Shown: positions 1-12,569, counted from the first letter of the stretch. The stretch is 64,000 bases of DNA from Prochlorococcus sp. AG-347-K19 (GCA_003281335.1 QCCG01000003.1:82505-146504); one strand, 5' to 3'. A program made the numbers and translations. The notes: generated from the letters alone by a model not told the origin.

Positions 1-2
1 TT

Positions 3-134
3 CTTTTAAGCCTTATAAAAGATGAAAAATTAGAATTTACAGATGCAAAAAAGCTTTTAGCTTTAATAAGAGATACTTTTAGTCCTCTAAATATTGCAAA
101 AAGTGCAGTGCAAAATATTATTTCTACAGTTTAG
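3..134 (+). CDS. C-terminal fragment of a protein truncated by the window edge (possibly ABC1/UbiB-family kinase)
   Basis: Open frame from the window start, ...LLSLIKDEKLEFTDAKKLLALIRDTFSPLNIAKSAVQNIISTV*; family guess is weak. Confidence 0.4.
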   Translation, partial: LLSLIKDEKLEFTDAKKLLALIRDTFSPLNIAKSAVQNIISTV

Positions 135-245
135 TTTTAATATTTATATTTAATAAATTTACTTATGATTTTAATTCCATTAGAATTTAAAAGATGTTGC
201 TTTTAAAATTGAGTAGTAAAAGTATTTTTAGCTTAGGAATATTGA

Positions 246-740
246 ATGAATATTTTGAAAAATCTTTTTTTATTTAATAAGAAATCTGAAAAAAATAAAG
301 ACTTTAGTCCTGGATTAATTGATCAATATTTAGAAATTGCAAAGCTAGCAAAAGAAGCAAGAATCCAACAAAAACTTACAATAAAAGAATTGTCATACAT
401 TTCAAAAATTCCTGAAAGAATTATATCTTCAATAGAAAATAATAATAAAAATATTAGACCAGAGTATCCACTTATAAGATCTATATTAATTAAATTAGAG
501 GAATGCTTAGTATTAAAAAAAAATACATTATTAAAATTAGCAGTTAGTGAAAAAAAATCTTTAAAGAAAGAGGGTAAGGATTTTTTGTTCAAGAAATTCG
601 ATCTTATCAATACATGGCAAGGAAGTATTTTGTATTTTTTTATTTTAGTTCTAATTATATTTATATTAAAGAGATACTTTATTTTAAATGTAAATGTTAT
701 GGAGATTCAAAATATTGAAAATCAAATCATCGAAAAATAA
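246..740 (+). CDS. Helix-turn-helix domain protein with one C-terminal TM segment (RodZ-like)
   Basis: N-terminal HTH pattern (LTIKELSYISKIPERIISSIE) followed by a TM helix near the C-terminus. Confidence 0.7.
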   Translation: MNILKNLFLFNKKSEKNKDFSPGLIDQYLEIAKLAKEARIQQKLTIKELSYISKIPERIISSIENNNKNIRPEYPLIRSILIKLEECLVLKKNTLLKLAVSEKKSLKKEGKDFLFKKFDLINTWQGSILYFFILVLIIFILKRYFILNVNVMEIQNIENQIIEK

Positions 741-747
741 TTTTTAA

Positions 748-2268
748 TTAATTTCTAGTTCTCCTGAATTTATTTCCTAGTTCACTAAACATTTTTACAT
801 TATCTTCTATTTCTTCTAAAGATCGATTTAATTTCCATTTCCAGTTATTTTTTGTGGTACCAGGTTTGTTTAATCTACTTGAATCGTTCAGAGATAATAG
901 ATCTTGTATTGGCGCAATAAAGAGATTAGCCTTTGTTCCCATGCCTATTTCTATTAAATTCCACGAAGGATCTTCTGAAAATTTATACTCATCTCTTATT
1001 CTTCTTTTGGATTCATAATCTAAATTTTCCCACCATGAAAAAGAAGTTGAGTTGTCATGAGTACCAGTGTAAACTACCCAATTTTCTCCTTTAATATTCT
1101 TAGGTAAATAAGGATTATCTTCATTGCCATCAAAGGCAAATTGTAATATTTTCATGCCAGGCAGTTCAAAATTTTGCCTTAATTTCTCAACATCCTGGGT
1201 TATTACTCCCAGATCCTCCGCAATAATTGGTAGATAGTTAGCCCCTAGATCCTTTTTTACTTTTTTCAATAGTGTTCTACCTGGAGAATTTATCCATTTT
1301 CCAATAATTGCCGTTTTAGAACTGCCATTAACTCTCCAGTAACCCGCTAAACCTCTGAAATGATCAAATCTCAATATGTCAACAAGTTCAAATTGCCTTT
1401 GAAATCTTTTTCTCCACCAATCGAAATTAGTCCTCTTATGCTTAGACCAAAAGTAAGTTGGAGTACCCCATAATTGACCTGTTGATGAAAAATAATCAGG
1501 TGGAACACCACTTTGAAAGATTAAATCTCCATTTTTAAAAATTGAAAATAATGATTTATTACTCCATACATCAGCACTGTCTCTGGAGACATAAAAAGGT
1601 AAATCTCCTATCAGCTTAATATTCTTTGATTTTGCAAAGTTTTTAATAGCGCTCCATTGCTGATCAAGATGCCACTGAATTAATTTCTTAATAAGGATCT
1701 CTTCACTTTTTTTCTTAATCCACGATTTTAAGAACTTGTTATTTTTAATTTTAAATTCTTTAGGCCATTTCCACCAAGGCAACATATTAAACTCCTCTCT
1801 GATAACAACAAATGTTGAATAATCTTCAACCCAAGAATTCCTACTGATCCAATTATTAAAATTAATTTTTCTATCTTCAGCTTGTGAACTCCAACCTTTC
1901 AAAAGGAGGTTACCTAATTTCTTTGTTAAATTATCCGCATTATCAAAATCAAAATGATCTTTATGCTGATTTATTGGACCTAGATTTTCTTTATTTGAAA
2001 TATAGATAAAACCTTTTTCGATTAAATCATCTATATCCAAAAACCATGGGTTTAATGCAAAACTAGATGGGGAACTGTATGGAGAACCTGTAGAGTCTGT
2101 AGGTGTAAGAGGTAAAAATTGCCAGTATTCAATTCCATGCTTATGTAGTTTTTTTATCCACTCTTTAGCACCTCTTCCAAAAGTTCCACATACCCCTCCT
2201 CCAGGAATACATGTTGGATGCATAAGTACGCCTAATGATTTTTTTTCAAGAATTGACTCTATAGGCAT
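748..2268 (-). CDS. malQ: 4-alpha-glucanotransferase
   Basis: Full-length MalQ-like protein (FDHFRGLAGYW, IAEDLGVIT, YTGTHDN motifs). Confidence 0.95.
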   Translation of the reverse strand: MPIESILEKKSLGVLMHPTCIPGGGVCGTFGRGAKEWIKKLHKHGIEYWQFLPLTPTDSTGSPYSSPSSFALNPWFLDIDDLIEKGFIYISNKENLGPINQHKDHFDFDNADNLTKKLGNLLLKGWSSQAEDRKINFNNWISRNSWVEDYSTFVVIREEFNMLPWWKWPKEFKIKNNKFLKSWIKKKSEEILIKKLIQWHLDQQWSAIKNFAKSKNIKLIGDLPFYVSRDSADVWSNKSLFSIFKNGDLIFQSGVPPDYFSSTGQLWGTPTYFWSKHKRTNFDWWRKRFQRQFELVDILRFDHFRGLAGYWRVNGSSKTAIIGKWINSPGRTLLKKVKKDLGANYLPIIAEDLGVITQDVEKLRQNFELPGMKILQFAFDGNEDNPYLPKNIKGENWVVYTGTHDNSTSFSWWENLDYESKRRIRDEYKFSEDPSWNLIEIGMGTKANLFIAPIQDLLSLNDSSRLNKPGTTKNNWKWKLNRSLEEIEDNVKMFSELGNKFRRTRN

Positions 2269-2514
2269 TTTATTAATATATTTTGATTTCTTTACACTTA
2301 AAGTGTTTTTAATTCTCTAAATTCCACCATATACAAATTTTTTTTAATTGACAAATATTATTCCTATCTTTTAAAACTGAATAAATAATAAATCTGATTT
2401 TAATAAACAATTTTTTTCTTAATTGATGTGACTTTTGAAAACATCTAGTTATTATCTTTTGCGAAATTCCCATAAACGACTACGATAAGAATATAGTTTT
2501 ATGGTGCAAATTTC

Positions 2515-3510
2515 GTGACAAGTTTTATCACGGCAATGCAGAGTAAAGAATCGAAGTTTAATCTAACTAACAGTAGATTAAGGTTAGTAAGTGGGACAAC
2601 AAATCCTAAATTAGCTGAAGAAATTGCGTCATACTTAGGGATTAAAAATGTACCTTTAATATCTAAAAGATTTGCTGATGGAGAACTTTATGTTCAGATT
2701 CAGCAATCTATTAGAGGTTGCGATGTATTTCTGATACAACCTACTTGCGCTCCTGTGAATGATAGTTTAATGGAACTTATGATTATGGTTGACGCATGCA
2801 AGAGAGCATCTGCGAGACAAATAACAGCTGTAATTCCCTATTTTGGATATGCAAGGGCAGATAGAAAGACCTCTGGAAGAGAGTCTATAACTGCAAAACT
2901 AACTGCTAATTTACTTGAAAAATCAGGAGTTGATAGGGTTCTCGCTATGGACTTACACTCGGCTCAAATACAAGGGTATTTTGACATACCTTGCGATCAT
3001 ATTTACGGTTCGCCTGTGTTAATTGATTATCTAGAAACTTTAGATTTAGAAGAAATAGTTGTCGTTTCACCCGATGTAGGTGGGGTAGCTAGAGCAAGAG
3101 CATTTGCAAAATTAATGAAAGATGCACCTCTGGCTATAATTGATAAAAGGAGATCAGCTCATAATATTGCTGAGAGTCTTACAGTTATTGGTGAAGTAAA
3201 AGGTAAAACGGCTATCCTCATAGACGATATGATAGACACTGGCGGCACAATTTGTTCTGGAGCTCATTTATTAAAAAAAGAGGGAGCCAATAGAATATTC
3301 GCATGTGCCTCGCATGCTGTTTTTTCTCCTCCTTCTTATGAAAGATTAAGTGTAAAGGATTTATTTGAACAAGTTATTGTCACTAATAGCATTCCAGTTC
3401 TTGTTAAAGATAATTTCCCTCAGTTAAAGGTCCTTTCTGTCGCTAATATGCTGGGTGAAGCTATTTGGAGAATCCACGAAGAAAGCTCTGTTAGTTCAAT
3501 GTTTAGATAA
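2515..3510 (+). CDS. prs: Ribose-phosphate pyrophosphokinase
   Basis: PRPP synthetase motifs (RFADGELYVQI, DDMIDTGGT); GTG start. Confidence 0.97.
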   Translation: MTSFITAMQSKESKFNLTNSRLRLVSGTTNPKLAEEIASYLGIKNVPLISKRFADGELYVQIQQSIRGCDVFLIQPTCAPVNDSLMELMIMVDACKRASARQITAVIPYFGYARADRKTSGRESITAKLTANLLEKSGVDRVLAMDLHSAQIQGYFDIPCDHIYGSPVLIDYLETLDLEEIVVVSPDVGGVARARAFAKLMKDAPLAIIDKRRSAHNIAESLTVIGEVKGKTAILIDDMIDTGGTICSGAHLLKKEGANRIFACASHAVFSPPSYERLSVKDLFEQVIVTNSIPVLVKDNFPQLKVLSVANMLGEAIWRIHEESSVSSMFR

Positions 3511-3518
3511 AAATAAAA

Positions 3519-3959
3519 TTATTTTTTGCTTTGCTTTACAAGTTGCTTTAATCTTTTTTCATAATCATTTTTTATATTTTTTGGAATGCTTTCAGGACAA
3601 ATATTAAGAGCACTTCCTACAATTTGAAATAAACCCGCATTATATAATTTTTTTTCGTCAAGTTTTTCATTCCCTAACTCTTTAATAGCTCCACCATGCT
3701 TGCCAATTATTACATTTGCAAAAGTAGCACTGGCAATGCCAAGACCCTTATTAAAATCTATTTCAGCTTTTGAAGCTATACAAAGATAAGATGCCCCCAT
3801 TTGTCTATATAGAAAAAGATCTTTTTCAGAAGCAGCAATTAAAATTTTTTCAGCATTAATTTTTTTATTTAAGGTATTAATCTCCAAAATCGAAAAGGAA
3901 ATAATAAGACCAATACCTAGACATTTAAAAAATTTATTTGAATGAAAACTAATACTCAT
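3519..3959 (-). CDS. Conserved hypothetical protein with N-terminal hydrophobic segment
   Basis: Long ORF in a compact gene context with a plausible signal sequence. Confidence 0.7.
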   Translation of the reverse strand: MSISFHSNKFFKCLGIGLIISFSILEINTLNKKINAEKILIAASEKDLFLYRQMGASYLCIASKAEIDFNKGLGIASATFANVIIGKHGGAIKELGNEKLDEKKLYNAGLFQIVGSALNICPESIPKNIKNDYEKRLKQLVKQSKK

Positions 3960-4021
3960 TAACTAATAACATCTATTACAAGATAACATTTATACTTTTA
4001 ATATAAATCGATAAAAAGGAC

Positions 4022-4561
4022 TTACTTAATAATTTTTATTTCGTGATGATTCTCTACTATTTTTAGCTTATTTTTGTTCCATGAATATATAACCCTAAAT
4101 CTATAATTATCCGAATCTACAAGTCTTGTATGTTCAAGAATATACCAATCTTTATAAGATGATTCAAAAATCATTTCGTGTTCATCAACTTGTTTGATAT
4201 TTGAAACACCTTCATCATTACTTAAATAAAAATTTTCCCTCATAAGTTGATGCCCCTTTAGAAATGCACGCATTTCACCTCGTTCTTTATATTGAGGATT
4301 TTCCTCAAAAAAATTATATTTTTTTTCTGGATACCAAGTGAATTTATAGTGAGATTCCCATTCAGATTTATTTTCAAGTGCTTGTATATTTATGTTCATA
4401 CACAAGTTATAAGTTTTTTGCATTTCATCAAGAAAATATGTTCTATTAGATTTCCAGAAACCAATATTCCTCGAAAACCATCTTTTTAAATTACTATTTA
4501 AACTAATCTCTGGAGGATTAGCTCCAAAATTTGGATTTTTCTTTTGATTGACGGCAACCAT
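4022..4561 (-). CDS. Hypothetical protein, possibly CpcS/CpeS-like lipocalin fold
   Basis: Long ORF; GFWKSNRTYFL resembles the start of CpcS/CpeS-type proteins; fold assignment tentative. Confidence 0.65.
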   Translation of the reverse strand: MVAVNQKKNPNFGANPPEISLNSNLKRWFSRNIGFWKSNRTYFLDEMQKTYNLCMNINIQALENKSEWESHYKFTWYPEKKYNFFEENPQYKERGEMRAFLKGHQLMRENFYLSNDEGVSNIKQVDEHEMIFESSYKDWYILEHTRLVDSDNYRFRVIYSWNKNKLKIVENHHEIKIIK

Positions 4562-4667
4562 ATATAAATAAGTCCTATTTATTTCATACCCTATTTGTAG
4601 AATAAAAATAAATATCTTAAGGTGTTTATAAGGATTAACAGCTTTTCAACACTTCAGGGGAAATCAT

Positions 4668-5786
4668 TTGAATGATAAAAAAGAGCTAAAATTAATACTT
4701 GTGGCAGCTAGAAATCAACTTTCTAGTAATGATATCAAGTCTCTGATAGCTTATTTGGAGTCAGATGACTGTGAGTTTGAGATATCTCTTCAAATTTCTG
4801 AGCCCACAGAACAGCCAGAATTACTCGAATTACATAGATTAGTTGCTATCCCCGCTCTCATAAAGGTTTCACCTGCTCCTAAACAAATATTTGCTGGAAG
4901 TAATATTTTTTCTCAGCTACAGAAGTGGCTCCCTAGATGGACACAGGAAGGCTTAACAAAAAATCTAGGGATTAATTTGCAACCATCCAAAATTGATTCA
5001 ACAAGAACTCAAAAAGAATTTCTTCTAGAAGACGAACTTCTTGTTTTAAGACAAGAGAATGAGACATTAACAAAGAGAATAGAATCTCAGGAAAGATTAT
5101 TAAGAATGGTCGCACATGAATTAAGAACCCCTTTAACTGCTGCTACTTTGGCAGTTCAAAGTCAAAAACTTGGACAAATAGATATTACAAAATTACAAGA
5201 TGTAATTAAAAGAAGATTAGAAGAGATTGAACTCTTATCTCAGGATCTTTTAGAGGTTGGAACAACAAAATGGGAAGCTTTATTTAATCCTCAAAAAATT
5301 GAATTAGGTAATATTAGTGCTGAAGTGATACTCGAATTAGAAAAGTTCTGGAGATTAAGGAATATTGAAATTGATACGGACATCCCATCCGATCTTCCAA
5401 GTGTATTTGCTGATCAGAGAAGAATGAGGCAAGTATTTCTAAATTTATTTGAAAATGCTATTAAATTTTCTAAAGACGCTGGATCAATAAAGATTACAAT
5501 GATTCACAAAACAAACCAATGGGTAGAAATAACAATTTGTGACAAAGGTGCTGGGATCCCATTGAGCGAACAGAAAAGGATCTTTCTCGATAGAGTCAGG
5601 CTCCCACAGACTTCTGAGGGAACCTCAGGATTTGGGATAGGGCTATCTGTATGTAGAAGAATAGTGCAAGTCCATGGGGGGAGAATATGGGTTGTATCTG
5701 AAGTTGGCGTAGGTTCTTGCTTTCATTTTACTGTTCCTGTGTGGCAAGGACAAAATAAAGATCAACAATACTTGACGAAAGGCTAG
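4668..5786 (+). CDS. sasA: Adaptive-response sensory histidine kinase SasA (KaiB-like N-terminus)
   Basis: KaiB-like N-terminal domain plus HisKA ([13 protein letters not shown]) and HATPase domains; TTG start. Confidence 0.93.
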   Translation: MNDKKELKLILVAARNQLSSNDIKSLIAYLESDDCEFEISLQISEPTEQPELLELHRLVAIPALIKVSPAPKQIFAGSNIFSQLQKWLPRWTQEGLTKNLGINLQPSKIDSTRTQKEFLLEDELLVLRQENETLTKRIESQERLLRMVAHELRTPLTAATLAVQSQKLGQIDITKLQDVIKRRLEEIELLSQDLLEVGTTKWEALFNPQKIELGNISAEVILELEKFWRLRNIEIDTDIPSDLPSVFADQRRMRQVFLNLFENAIKFSKDAGSIKITMIHKTNQWVEITICDKGAGIPLSEQKRIFLDRVRLPQTSEGTSGFGIGLSVCRRIVQVHGGRIWVVSEVGVGSCFHFTVPVWQGQNKDQQYLTKG

Positions 5787-5827
5787 CCTTACTCTTAATT
5801 TTTAATAAGCTGTAATGCTAATTTCCT

Positions 5828-5900
5828 GGCCCCATCGTCTAGAGGCCTAGGACACCTCCCTTTCACGGAGGCGACAGGGGTTCGAATCCCCTTGGGGCTA
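5828..5900 (+). tRNA. tRNA-Glu (UUC)
   Basis: GGCCCCATCGTCTAGAGGCCTAGGACACCTCCCTTTCACGGAGGCGACAGGGGTTCGAATCCCCTTGGGGCTA folds as a cloverleaf; anticodon loop CCTTTCACG (TTC). Confidence 0.96.
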
Positions 5901-5911
5901 TTATTTAAACT

Positions 5912-6454
5912 CTACACTAATTTTTTTGATGTTTTTGCTTGTTTATCTACAGCAAGCAAATTTTCAGAAAGATCTTTTTTTAATCTTTTTTCTATCATTC
6001 CTATTGGCATCCATTGACAGCCTTGAACAGTGAGATCGTAAATTAATGAATTTTTGGAAGTATTTTTAATATTTTTAATTTTCCAACTACCTTCAAATTT
6101 TCTGAAATCTCCTTTTATCAAATTAAATTTTAAAAGGCCAAGCTCCTTATCTTCGAATAAATCTATAGTTACTTCTGCTGAAAATTTCATACCAAGAAAA
6201 TCCTGAGCTCCAACTTGCCTAAGATGAACATTATTGTTCTTTTGATATATTTTTTTGCTTGAAAGTAAATTTGGAATATAAAGATTTAGTCGATCATAAT
6301 CTGTTAAAACATTCCACAATGAATCAAAACTCGCAGAGGTTGTAAGTTGAGCTGCCAGTCTTCTAGTTCCGCCAGAAAGTTTTTCCATCGTTTGCTCAAT
6401 TGTCTGGTAATCATTGTTTTTAGAATGATCTTCTGATTCTTGAGAATTATTCAT
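5912..6454 (-). CDS. SRPBCC/START-like (cyclase/dehydrase, coenzyme-Q-binding type) protein
   Basis: Pattern SFDSLWNVLTDYDRLNLYIPNL typical of this superfamily. Confidence 0.8.
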   Translation of the reverse strand: MNNSQESEDHSKNNDYQTIEQTMEKLSGGTRRLAAQLTTSASFDSLWNVLTDYDRLNLYIPNLLSSKKIYQKNNNVHLRQVGAQDFLGMKFSAEVTIDLFEDKELGLLKFNLIKGDFRKFEGSWKIKNIKNTSKNSLIYDLTVQGCQWMPIGMIEKRLKKDLSENLLAVDKQAKTSKKLV

Positions 6455-6610
6455 AAATAAATTTTTTAACCAATTAAAAAATTATTTTGTGTAACTATAC
6501 TGATAAAAACAACAAATACTGAAAAATAAAAATAATTTTGTTTATTTATTCCGATCTCAAAACGTAACCATTTTTGTGAAATCACTACAAATTAAACTAC
6601 AAATTGATAA

Positions 6611-7747
<1,137 letters not shown>

Positions 7748-7857
7748 ATATTTGAGTTTTCAATTTAAGTTTTACCCTCTAAATACTTTTTGGTTTAGAC
7801 ACAATATGTAGCTAATATTTGAAAAAAAGAGGATTTTAAATAAAGAATACTAAAAAT

Positions 7858-9381
7858 ATGCCTTCAACTTTAAGTAATCCTCTAAGATTAGGTTTACGTC
7901 AGGAAAGAGTCATATCTCCACAATGCTTAGTAATATTTGGTGCTAGTGGAGACCTTACTCATAGAAAATTAATACCAGCATTATTTGAACTCTATTTGCA
8001 AAGAAGAATTCCTAGTGAATTTGGAATAGTTGGTTGTGCGAGAAGACCTTGGACTGATAATGAGTTTAGAGAAAAGATGAAAGTAAAGCTATCAAATCAA
8101 ATATCTGGTAAAGAAAGGGAGTGGGAACAATTTTCTAATTATCTTTTCTATGAACCTGTTGATTTACAACAAAGTGATCATGTTGTAAGGCTTTCAAGAA
8201 GATTAAATGAAATTGATAAAACACAAGCCACTCACGGGAATAGAACATTTTATTTATCAGTATCTCCGAATTTCTATGCAAGTGGATGTAAAGCTCTTAA
8301 AGCAGCTGGCCTTTTAGATGACCCTAAGAAAAGTCGTTTAGTGATTGAAAAACCTTTTGGAAGAGATTATTCAAGTGCAAAAAAATTGAATAAGATCGTT
8401 CAAAGTTGCGCTGAAGAAAGTCAGATTTATAGGATTGATCATTATTTAGGTAAAGAGACAGTTCAGAATATTCTTGTTTTGAGGTTTGCTAATACTATTT
8501 TTGAACCAATCTGGAACAGAAACTATATATCAAGTGTTCAAATTACTTCATCTGAAACAGTGGGTGTTGAAGATAGAGCAGGTTATTACGAAAGCTCCGG
8601 TGCTTTAAGGGATATGCTTCAAAATCATATGACTCAAATGCTTGCTGTTACTACTATGGAACCTCCTGGAAAGTTTGAACCAGAAGCAATAAGAAATGAA
8701 AAAGCTAAGGTTCTTCAAGCTTCAAAACTTGCTGACGAAAATGAACCATGGAATTGTTGCATAAGAGGTCAATATGGAGAGGGAGGAAATATTTCAAATC
8801 GACTCAAAGGATATAGGCAGGAAGATGGTGTTAATTGTAATAGCACGACAGAAACTTACATTGCGACAAAAGTTTTCGTTGATAACTGGCGTTGGCAAGG
8901 GGTTCCCTTTTATTTGAGAACAGGTAAAAGACTACCTAAAAGACTTGGAGAAATAGTCTTGACTTTTAAAGATGTTCCTGTACATTTATTTGAATCAACA
9001 ATAATAAATCCTGCACCAAATCAGCTTATCCTTAGAATTCAGCCAAATGAAGGTGCTACTTTTAGATTTGAGGTGAAATCTCCTGGTTCTGGAATGAAAT
9101 CAAGACCTGTTGAGATGGAGTTTGCTTATGATGAATCATTTGGAGAACCTTCAGATGAAGGCTATGTAAGATTATTAGCTGATGCGATGCTTTCTGACCC
9201 AACCTTATTTACTAGAAGTGATGAAGTAGAAGCAGCATGGAAACTTTATACCCCCTTAATAGAATTGATGGATAATTCTCCTTGGAAGTTACCTATTTAT
9301 AATTATGAATCTATGACTTGGGGACCTCCTGAGTCTGATCAATTAATTTCAAAAGATAATATTTTCTGGCGTAGACCTTAA
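7858..9381 (+). CDS. zwf: Glucose-6-phosphate 1-dehydrogenase
   Basis: GASGDLTHRKLIPALF, RIDHYLGKE motifs. Confidence 0.98.
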   Translation: MPSTLSNPLRLGLRQERVISPQCLVIFGASGDLTHRKLIPALFELYLQRRIPSEFGIVGCARRPWTDNEFREKMKVKLSNQISGKEREWEQFSNYLFYEPVDLQQSDHVVRLSRRLNEIDKTQATHGNRTFYLSVSPNFYASGCKALKAAGLLDDPKKSRLVIEKPFGRDYSSAKKLNKIVQSCAEESQIYRIDHYLGKETVQNILVLRFANTIFEPIWNRNYISSVQITSSETVGVEDRAGYYESSGALRDMLQNHMTQMLAVTTMEPPGKFEPEAIRNEKAKVLQASKLADENEPWNCCIRGQYGEGGNISNRLKGYRQEDGVNCNSTTETYIATKVFVDNWRWQGVPFYLRTGKRLPKRLGEIVLTFKDVPVHLFESTIINPAPNQLILRIQPNEGATFRFEVKSPGSGMKSRPVEMEFAYDESFGEPSDEGYVRLLADAMLSDPTLFTRSDEVEAAWKLYTPLIELMDNSPWKLPIYNYESMTWGPPESDQLISKDNIFWRRP

Positions 9382-9383
9382 AA

Positions 9384-10685
9384 ATGAAACCTCAACTAAC
9401 ACTCCAAACCCCTCTGGAACTCCCTTATCAGGAAATTTCTAATTACCTCAATAAATTATGGATTTCAGAAGATAAAGATAATAGTGGAGCTAATACATTT
9501 ACATTAATTGTCTGGCAGCCTGCTTGGCTAGAACAATGTTTAGTTCACAAAGGATTAGTAAATGGACCAATTACAGGAAATTTAAGTCCAGAGATAATTG
9601 AAGTTGCAAAAAAATTTATTTTAGATAAAGGACTTCCTATCACTACTTCACTAAATAGTAAAGAATTAATGAATTTGTTGAAGGAAAATTTATCTAATAA
9701 AGACTTTGAAGATTTTAGAGGACAGTTTTTTGAATCATCAATAAGTACATTGAATCCAAGAAGATTAATAACTCTAGCGCCAACATTAAATAAAAATTCA
9801 GATATAAAAACTTTTGTATCCGCTTACTGTCCATTAAGTGATACTCCAGCTATGCAACCTATATGTGGCGATTTAGTTGTTATTAGAGGGGACTCTGCCT
9901 CAATATCTAATAAAGGATTAAAAATAATTGATGAATTATCTATTGATGAATTACCTTCATGGTTGTGGTGGAATGGAAGCTTGGATGAATCGCCTGAAAT
10001 CTTCGAATATTTTACTAAGTATGGTCTAAGGTTAATAATCGATACTGCTCTTGGATCGCCCCAAAGATGTTTAAAGGTTTTAGATCAATTAAATAATTCA
10101 AATAAAGCTATTAATGATTTGAATTGGATTAGATTGAAAAATTGGAGGGAATCATTGGCAATGATTTTTGATCCGCCTTCGAGGAGACCAATTTTAGATC
10201 ATATTACTGATATTGATATTGACATCGCAGGAGATCATCTAATTCAAGCTTTGTTTTTGATTGCATGGATTAGCGATAAACTTGGTTGGTCTTTTCTAAG
10301 AGTTGAAAGAGATAGAGAATCAACAAAAATAGAGTTTGAAAGAATTAATGGTGAAACAATTTCTGCATCAATTAATCCCTTATCTTTGGGAAATCCAAGT
10401 ATTCATTTAGGACAAGTTATTGGATTGAGGCTGATTTCAAAAATTAGTGAGGTCCAAAAAAATAATACTTGTGTAATACTTGGCTGTGAATCAGTCGAAT
10501 GTATGAGACTTGAAGCAGGGGGGATGGCTAATATGGAATTAATAGAACAAGTTGTTCCAAATTCTTTTTCTACATCTGAGTACGATGTTAGTAAATTATT
10601 GGGAAGTAGTAGAGGTAGTACTAGTCCTCTTTTTGAAAATTCCATTAAAATAGCCCTTCAAATATTTAATTGTTTTGATAACTAA
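9384..10685 (+). CDS. opcA: G6PDH assembly protein OpcA
   Basis: Follows zwf immediately; OpcA-like sequence. Confidence 0.92.
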   Translation: MKPQLTLQTPLELPYQEISNYLNKLWISEDKDNSGANTFTLIVWQPAWLEQCLVHKGLVNGPITGNLSPEIIEVAKKFILDKGLPITTSLNSKELMNLLKENLSNKDFEDFRGQFFESSISTLNPRRLITLAPTLNKNSDIKTFVSAYCPLSDTPAMQPICGDLVVIRGDSASISNKGLKIIDELSIDELPSWLWWNGSLDESPEIFEYFTKYGLRLIIDTALGSPQRCLKVLDQLNNSNKAINDLNWIRLKNWRESLAMIFDPPSRRPILDHITDIDIDIAGDHLIQALFLIAWISDKLGWSFLRVERDRESTKIEFERINGETISASINPLSLGNPSIHLGQVIGLRLISKISEVQKNNTCVILGCESVECMRLEAGGMANMELIEQVVPNSFSTSEYDVSKLLGSSRGSTSPLFENSIKIALQIFNCFDN

Positions 10686-10688
10686 TAG

Positions 10689-12080
10689 ATGCCTTGTGTA
10701 ATATCTTCTCCTTCAACTGATAGTGGGAAAACTACATTATCGCTTTTGCTATCTTGTTGGGCGTTTTCAAAAGGTATAAAGATACAAACTTTCAAGGTTG
10801 GCCCAGATTATCTTGATCAACAACAACTTAGTTCAATTGGCCAACCTATTTGTAGGAATTTAGATATTTTTTTAAGTGGTGAGGAATGGGTTCAAGAAAG
10901 TTTTTTTAAGCATTCTTCGAAATATGAATTCTCATTAATTGAAGGAGCCATGGGACTATTTGATGGATTGGGGTCAACAACCTATTCCAGTACGGCAAAT
11001 ATCTCCAAACTTCTTAATGCTCCAATAATTTTTATTGTTAATGCTAGAGGTCAAGTAGCTTCTCTTTTGGCCACTATTCGAGGTTTTAGAGATTTCGATA
11101 GTGAATTGTCAATAGAAGGAATTATATTTAACAACGTTAATTCAGATAGACATAAAAATTTAATCAAAGAAGTTTTTAAAAATGAAGACATTGAAATTCT
11201 TGGTTTTTTACCATCTGATTCAAAAATAACTTTAAATAAAGCTAACTTAGGTTTGATATCTCCAATGGATAATGGAAAAGAAATTGATGTTGAATATTTT
11301 GCAAATTTCGCCGAAAGAAATCTTGATGTATTATCTCTTATTAAATTCCTGAAATCTCCTCAAAAGAAAAAATTTGATTGTGTTAGTTTTGAAGATTTTA
11401 AAATTGACAAAAGTAAACCCATCGCAATTGCAGAGGATAAAATCTTTCATTTTCAATACCCTGAAACTAAGGAGTTTTTTAGTGAAATAGGCATACCATT
11501 GATTTCATGGAGTATTTATGATGATGAAGAAATACCTAATGAGGCTTCTTCTTTAATTATTCCTGGAGGATTCCCTGAAAAATATGCTGATCATATAAGT
11601 AACTCTACAAAAAGCTTAAATTCGTTAAAGAAATTCCGCAAAAATGGATTTATATATGCTGAGTGCGGAGGGATGATGATTTTAGGGGACTTCATAAAAG
11701 ATGAAAAAGGTAATAATCATAAAATGAGTGGTATCCTGCCTTTTAGATCAAAAAAAAGTAAACTTTCAGTAGGTTATAGATACATTGAGGGTTTAAAAGA
11801 TACTCCGATCATTAAACAAAATCAATTAATTAGAGGACATGAATTTCATTATTGGGAAATTGAAAATAAGTTATCTGAACTTGATTTTGGAAAAGCTGAG
11901 AATCAGAAGAAAATTTCTTCCCCATGGAAAATTAAATCTTGGAAAACTGAATACAAAAATGAAGGTTTTTTTGATGAAAAATTACATGCAAGTTGGATTC
12001 ACTTACATTTGCCAAGTTCTCCAGAAGTCGCAAAAAACTTTATAGACTCTACCCAAATTGATTATTCAAACGGTACTTAA
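10689..12080 (+). CDS. cobB/cbiA: Cobyrinate a,c-diamide synthase
   Basis: SSPSTDSGKTTLSLLL P-loop, VGPDYLD, glutaminase-like GGFPEKYA, AECGGMMILG. Confidence 0.94.
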   Translation: MPCVISSPSTDSGKTTLSLLLSCWAFSKGIKIQTFKVGPDYLDQQQLSSIGQPICRNLDIFLSGEEWVQESFFKHSSKYEFSLIEGAMGLFDGLGSTTYSSTANISKLLNAPIIFIVNARGQVASLLATIRGFRDFDSELSIEGIIFNNVNSDRHKNLIKEVFKNEDIEILGFLPSDSKITLNKANLGLISPMDNGKEIDVEYFANFAERNLDVLSLIKFLKSPQKKKFDCVSFEDFKIDKSKPIAIAEDKIFHFQYPETKEFFSEIGIPLISWSIYDDEEIPNEASSLIIPGGFPEKYADHISNSTKSLNSLKKFRKNGFIYAECGGMMILGDFIKDEKGNNHKMSGILPFRSKKSKLSVGYRYIEGLKDTPIIKQNQLIRGHEFHYWEIENKLSELDFGKAENQKKISSPWKIKSWKTEYKNEGFFDEKLHASWIHLHLPSSPEVAKNFIDSTQIDYSNGT

Positions 12081-12556
12081 TTTATTATTAAATTGAATAT
12101 CTTTTGTGGAGAACCTAAAAAAAACATTCCGGGCAGAGTAATCAATGGACCTAAAAGACTCCCTACTAAAACCTCAATTTTTGTATGACCTAGGGTCTCT
12201 TTTAAAAGAACTTCAGATTGAGGATCTACTTTTTGTGATAGTTTATTGATTTCTGCAGCTTGAATCCCAGCTGATTTTCTAACACCACTAGCGTCATACA
12301 TAACTATAAGTGCTACAGCAACTGATAATGCGAATATTGAGCTATCAAATCCTATTTCATAACCTATACCAGATGTAGCGCCAGTTATTAAGGCGGAATG
12401 ACTTGAGGGCATTCCGCCGGTCTCGAAAATAATTCCAAACCTTATCTCTCCAGTTGAAAAGAAATTGAATAGAATTTTAAAAAATTGAGCTAGCAAACAA
12501 GATAATAGGCTCCAAAAAAGAACTGAATTATTAAAAAAGGAAAAAAAATCAGACAT
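12077..12556 (-). CDS. Divergent PAP2 family (DUF212) membrane protein
   Basis: GGMPSSHSALITG motif and TM segments. Confidence 0.9.
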   Translation of the reverse strand: MSDFFSFFNNSVLFWSLLSCLLAQFFKILFNFFSTGEIRFGIIFETGGMPSSHSALITGATSGIGYEIGFDSSIFALSVAVALIVMYDASGVRKSAGIQAAEINKLSQKVDPQSEVLLKETLGHTKIEVLVGSLLGPLITLPGMFFLGSPQKIFNLIIN

Positions 12557-12569
12557 AAATTAAAAATAA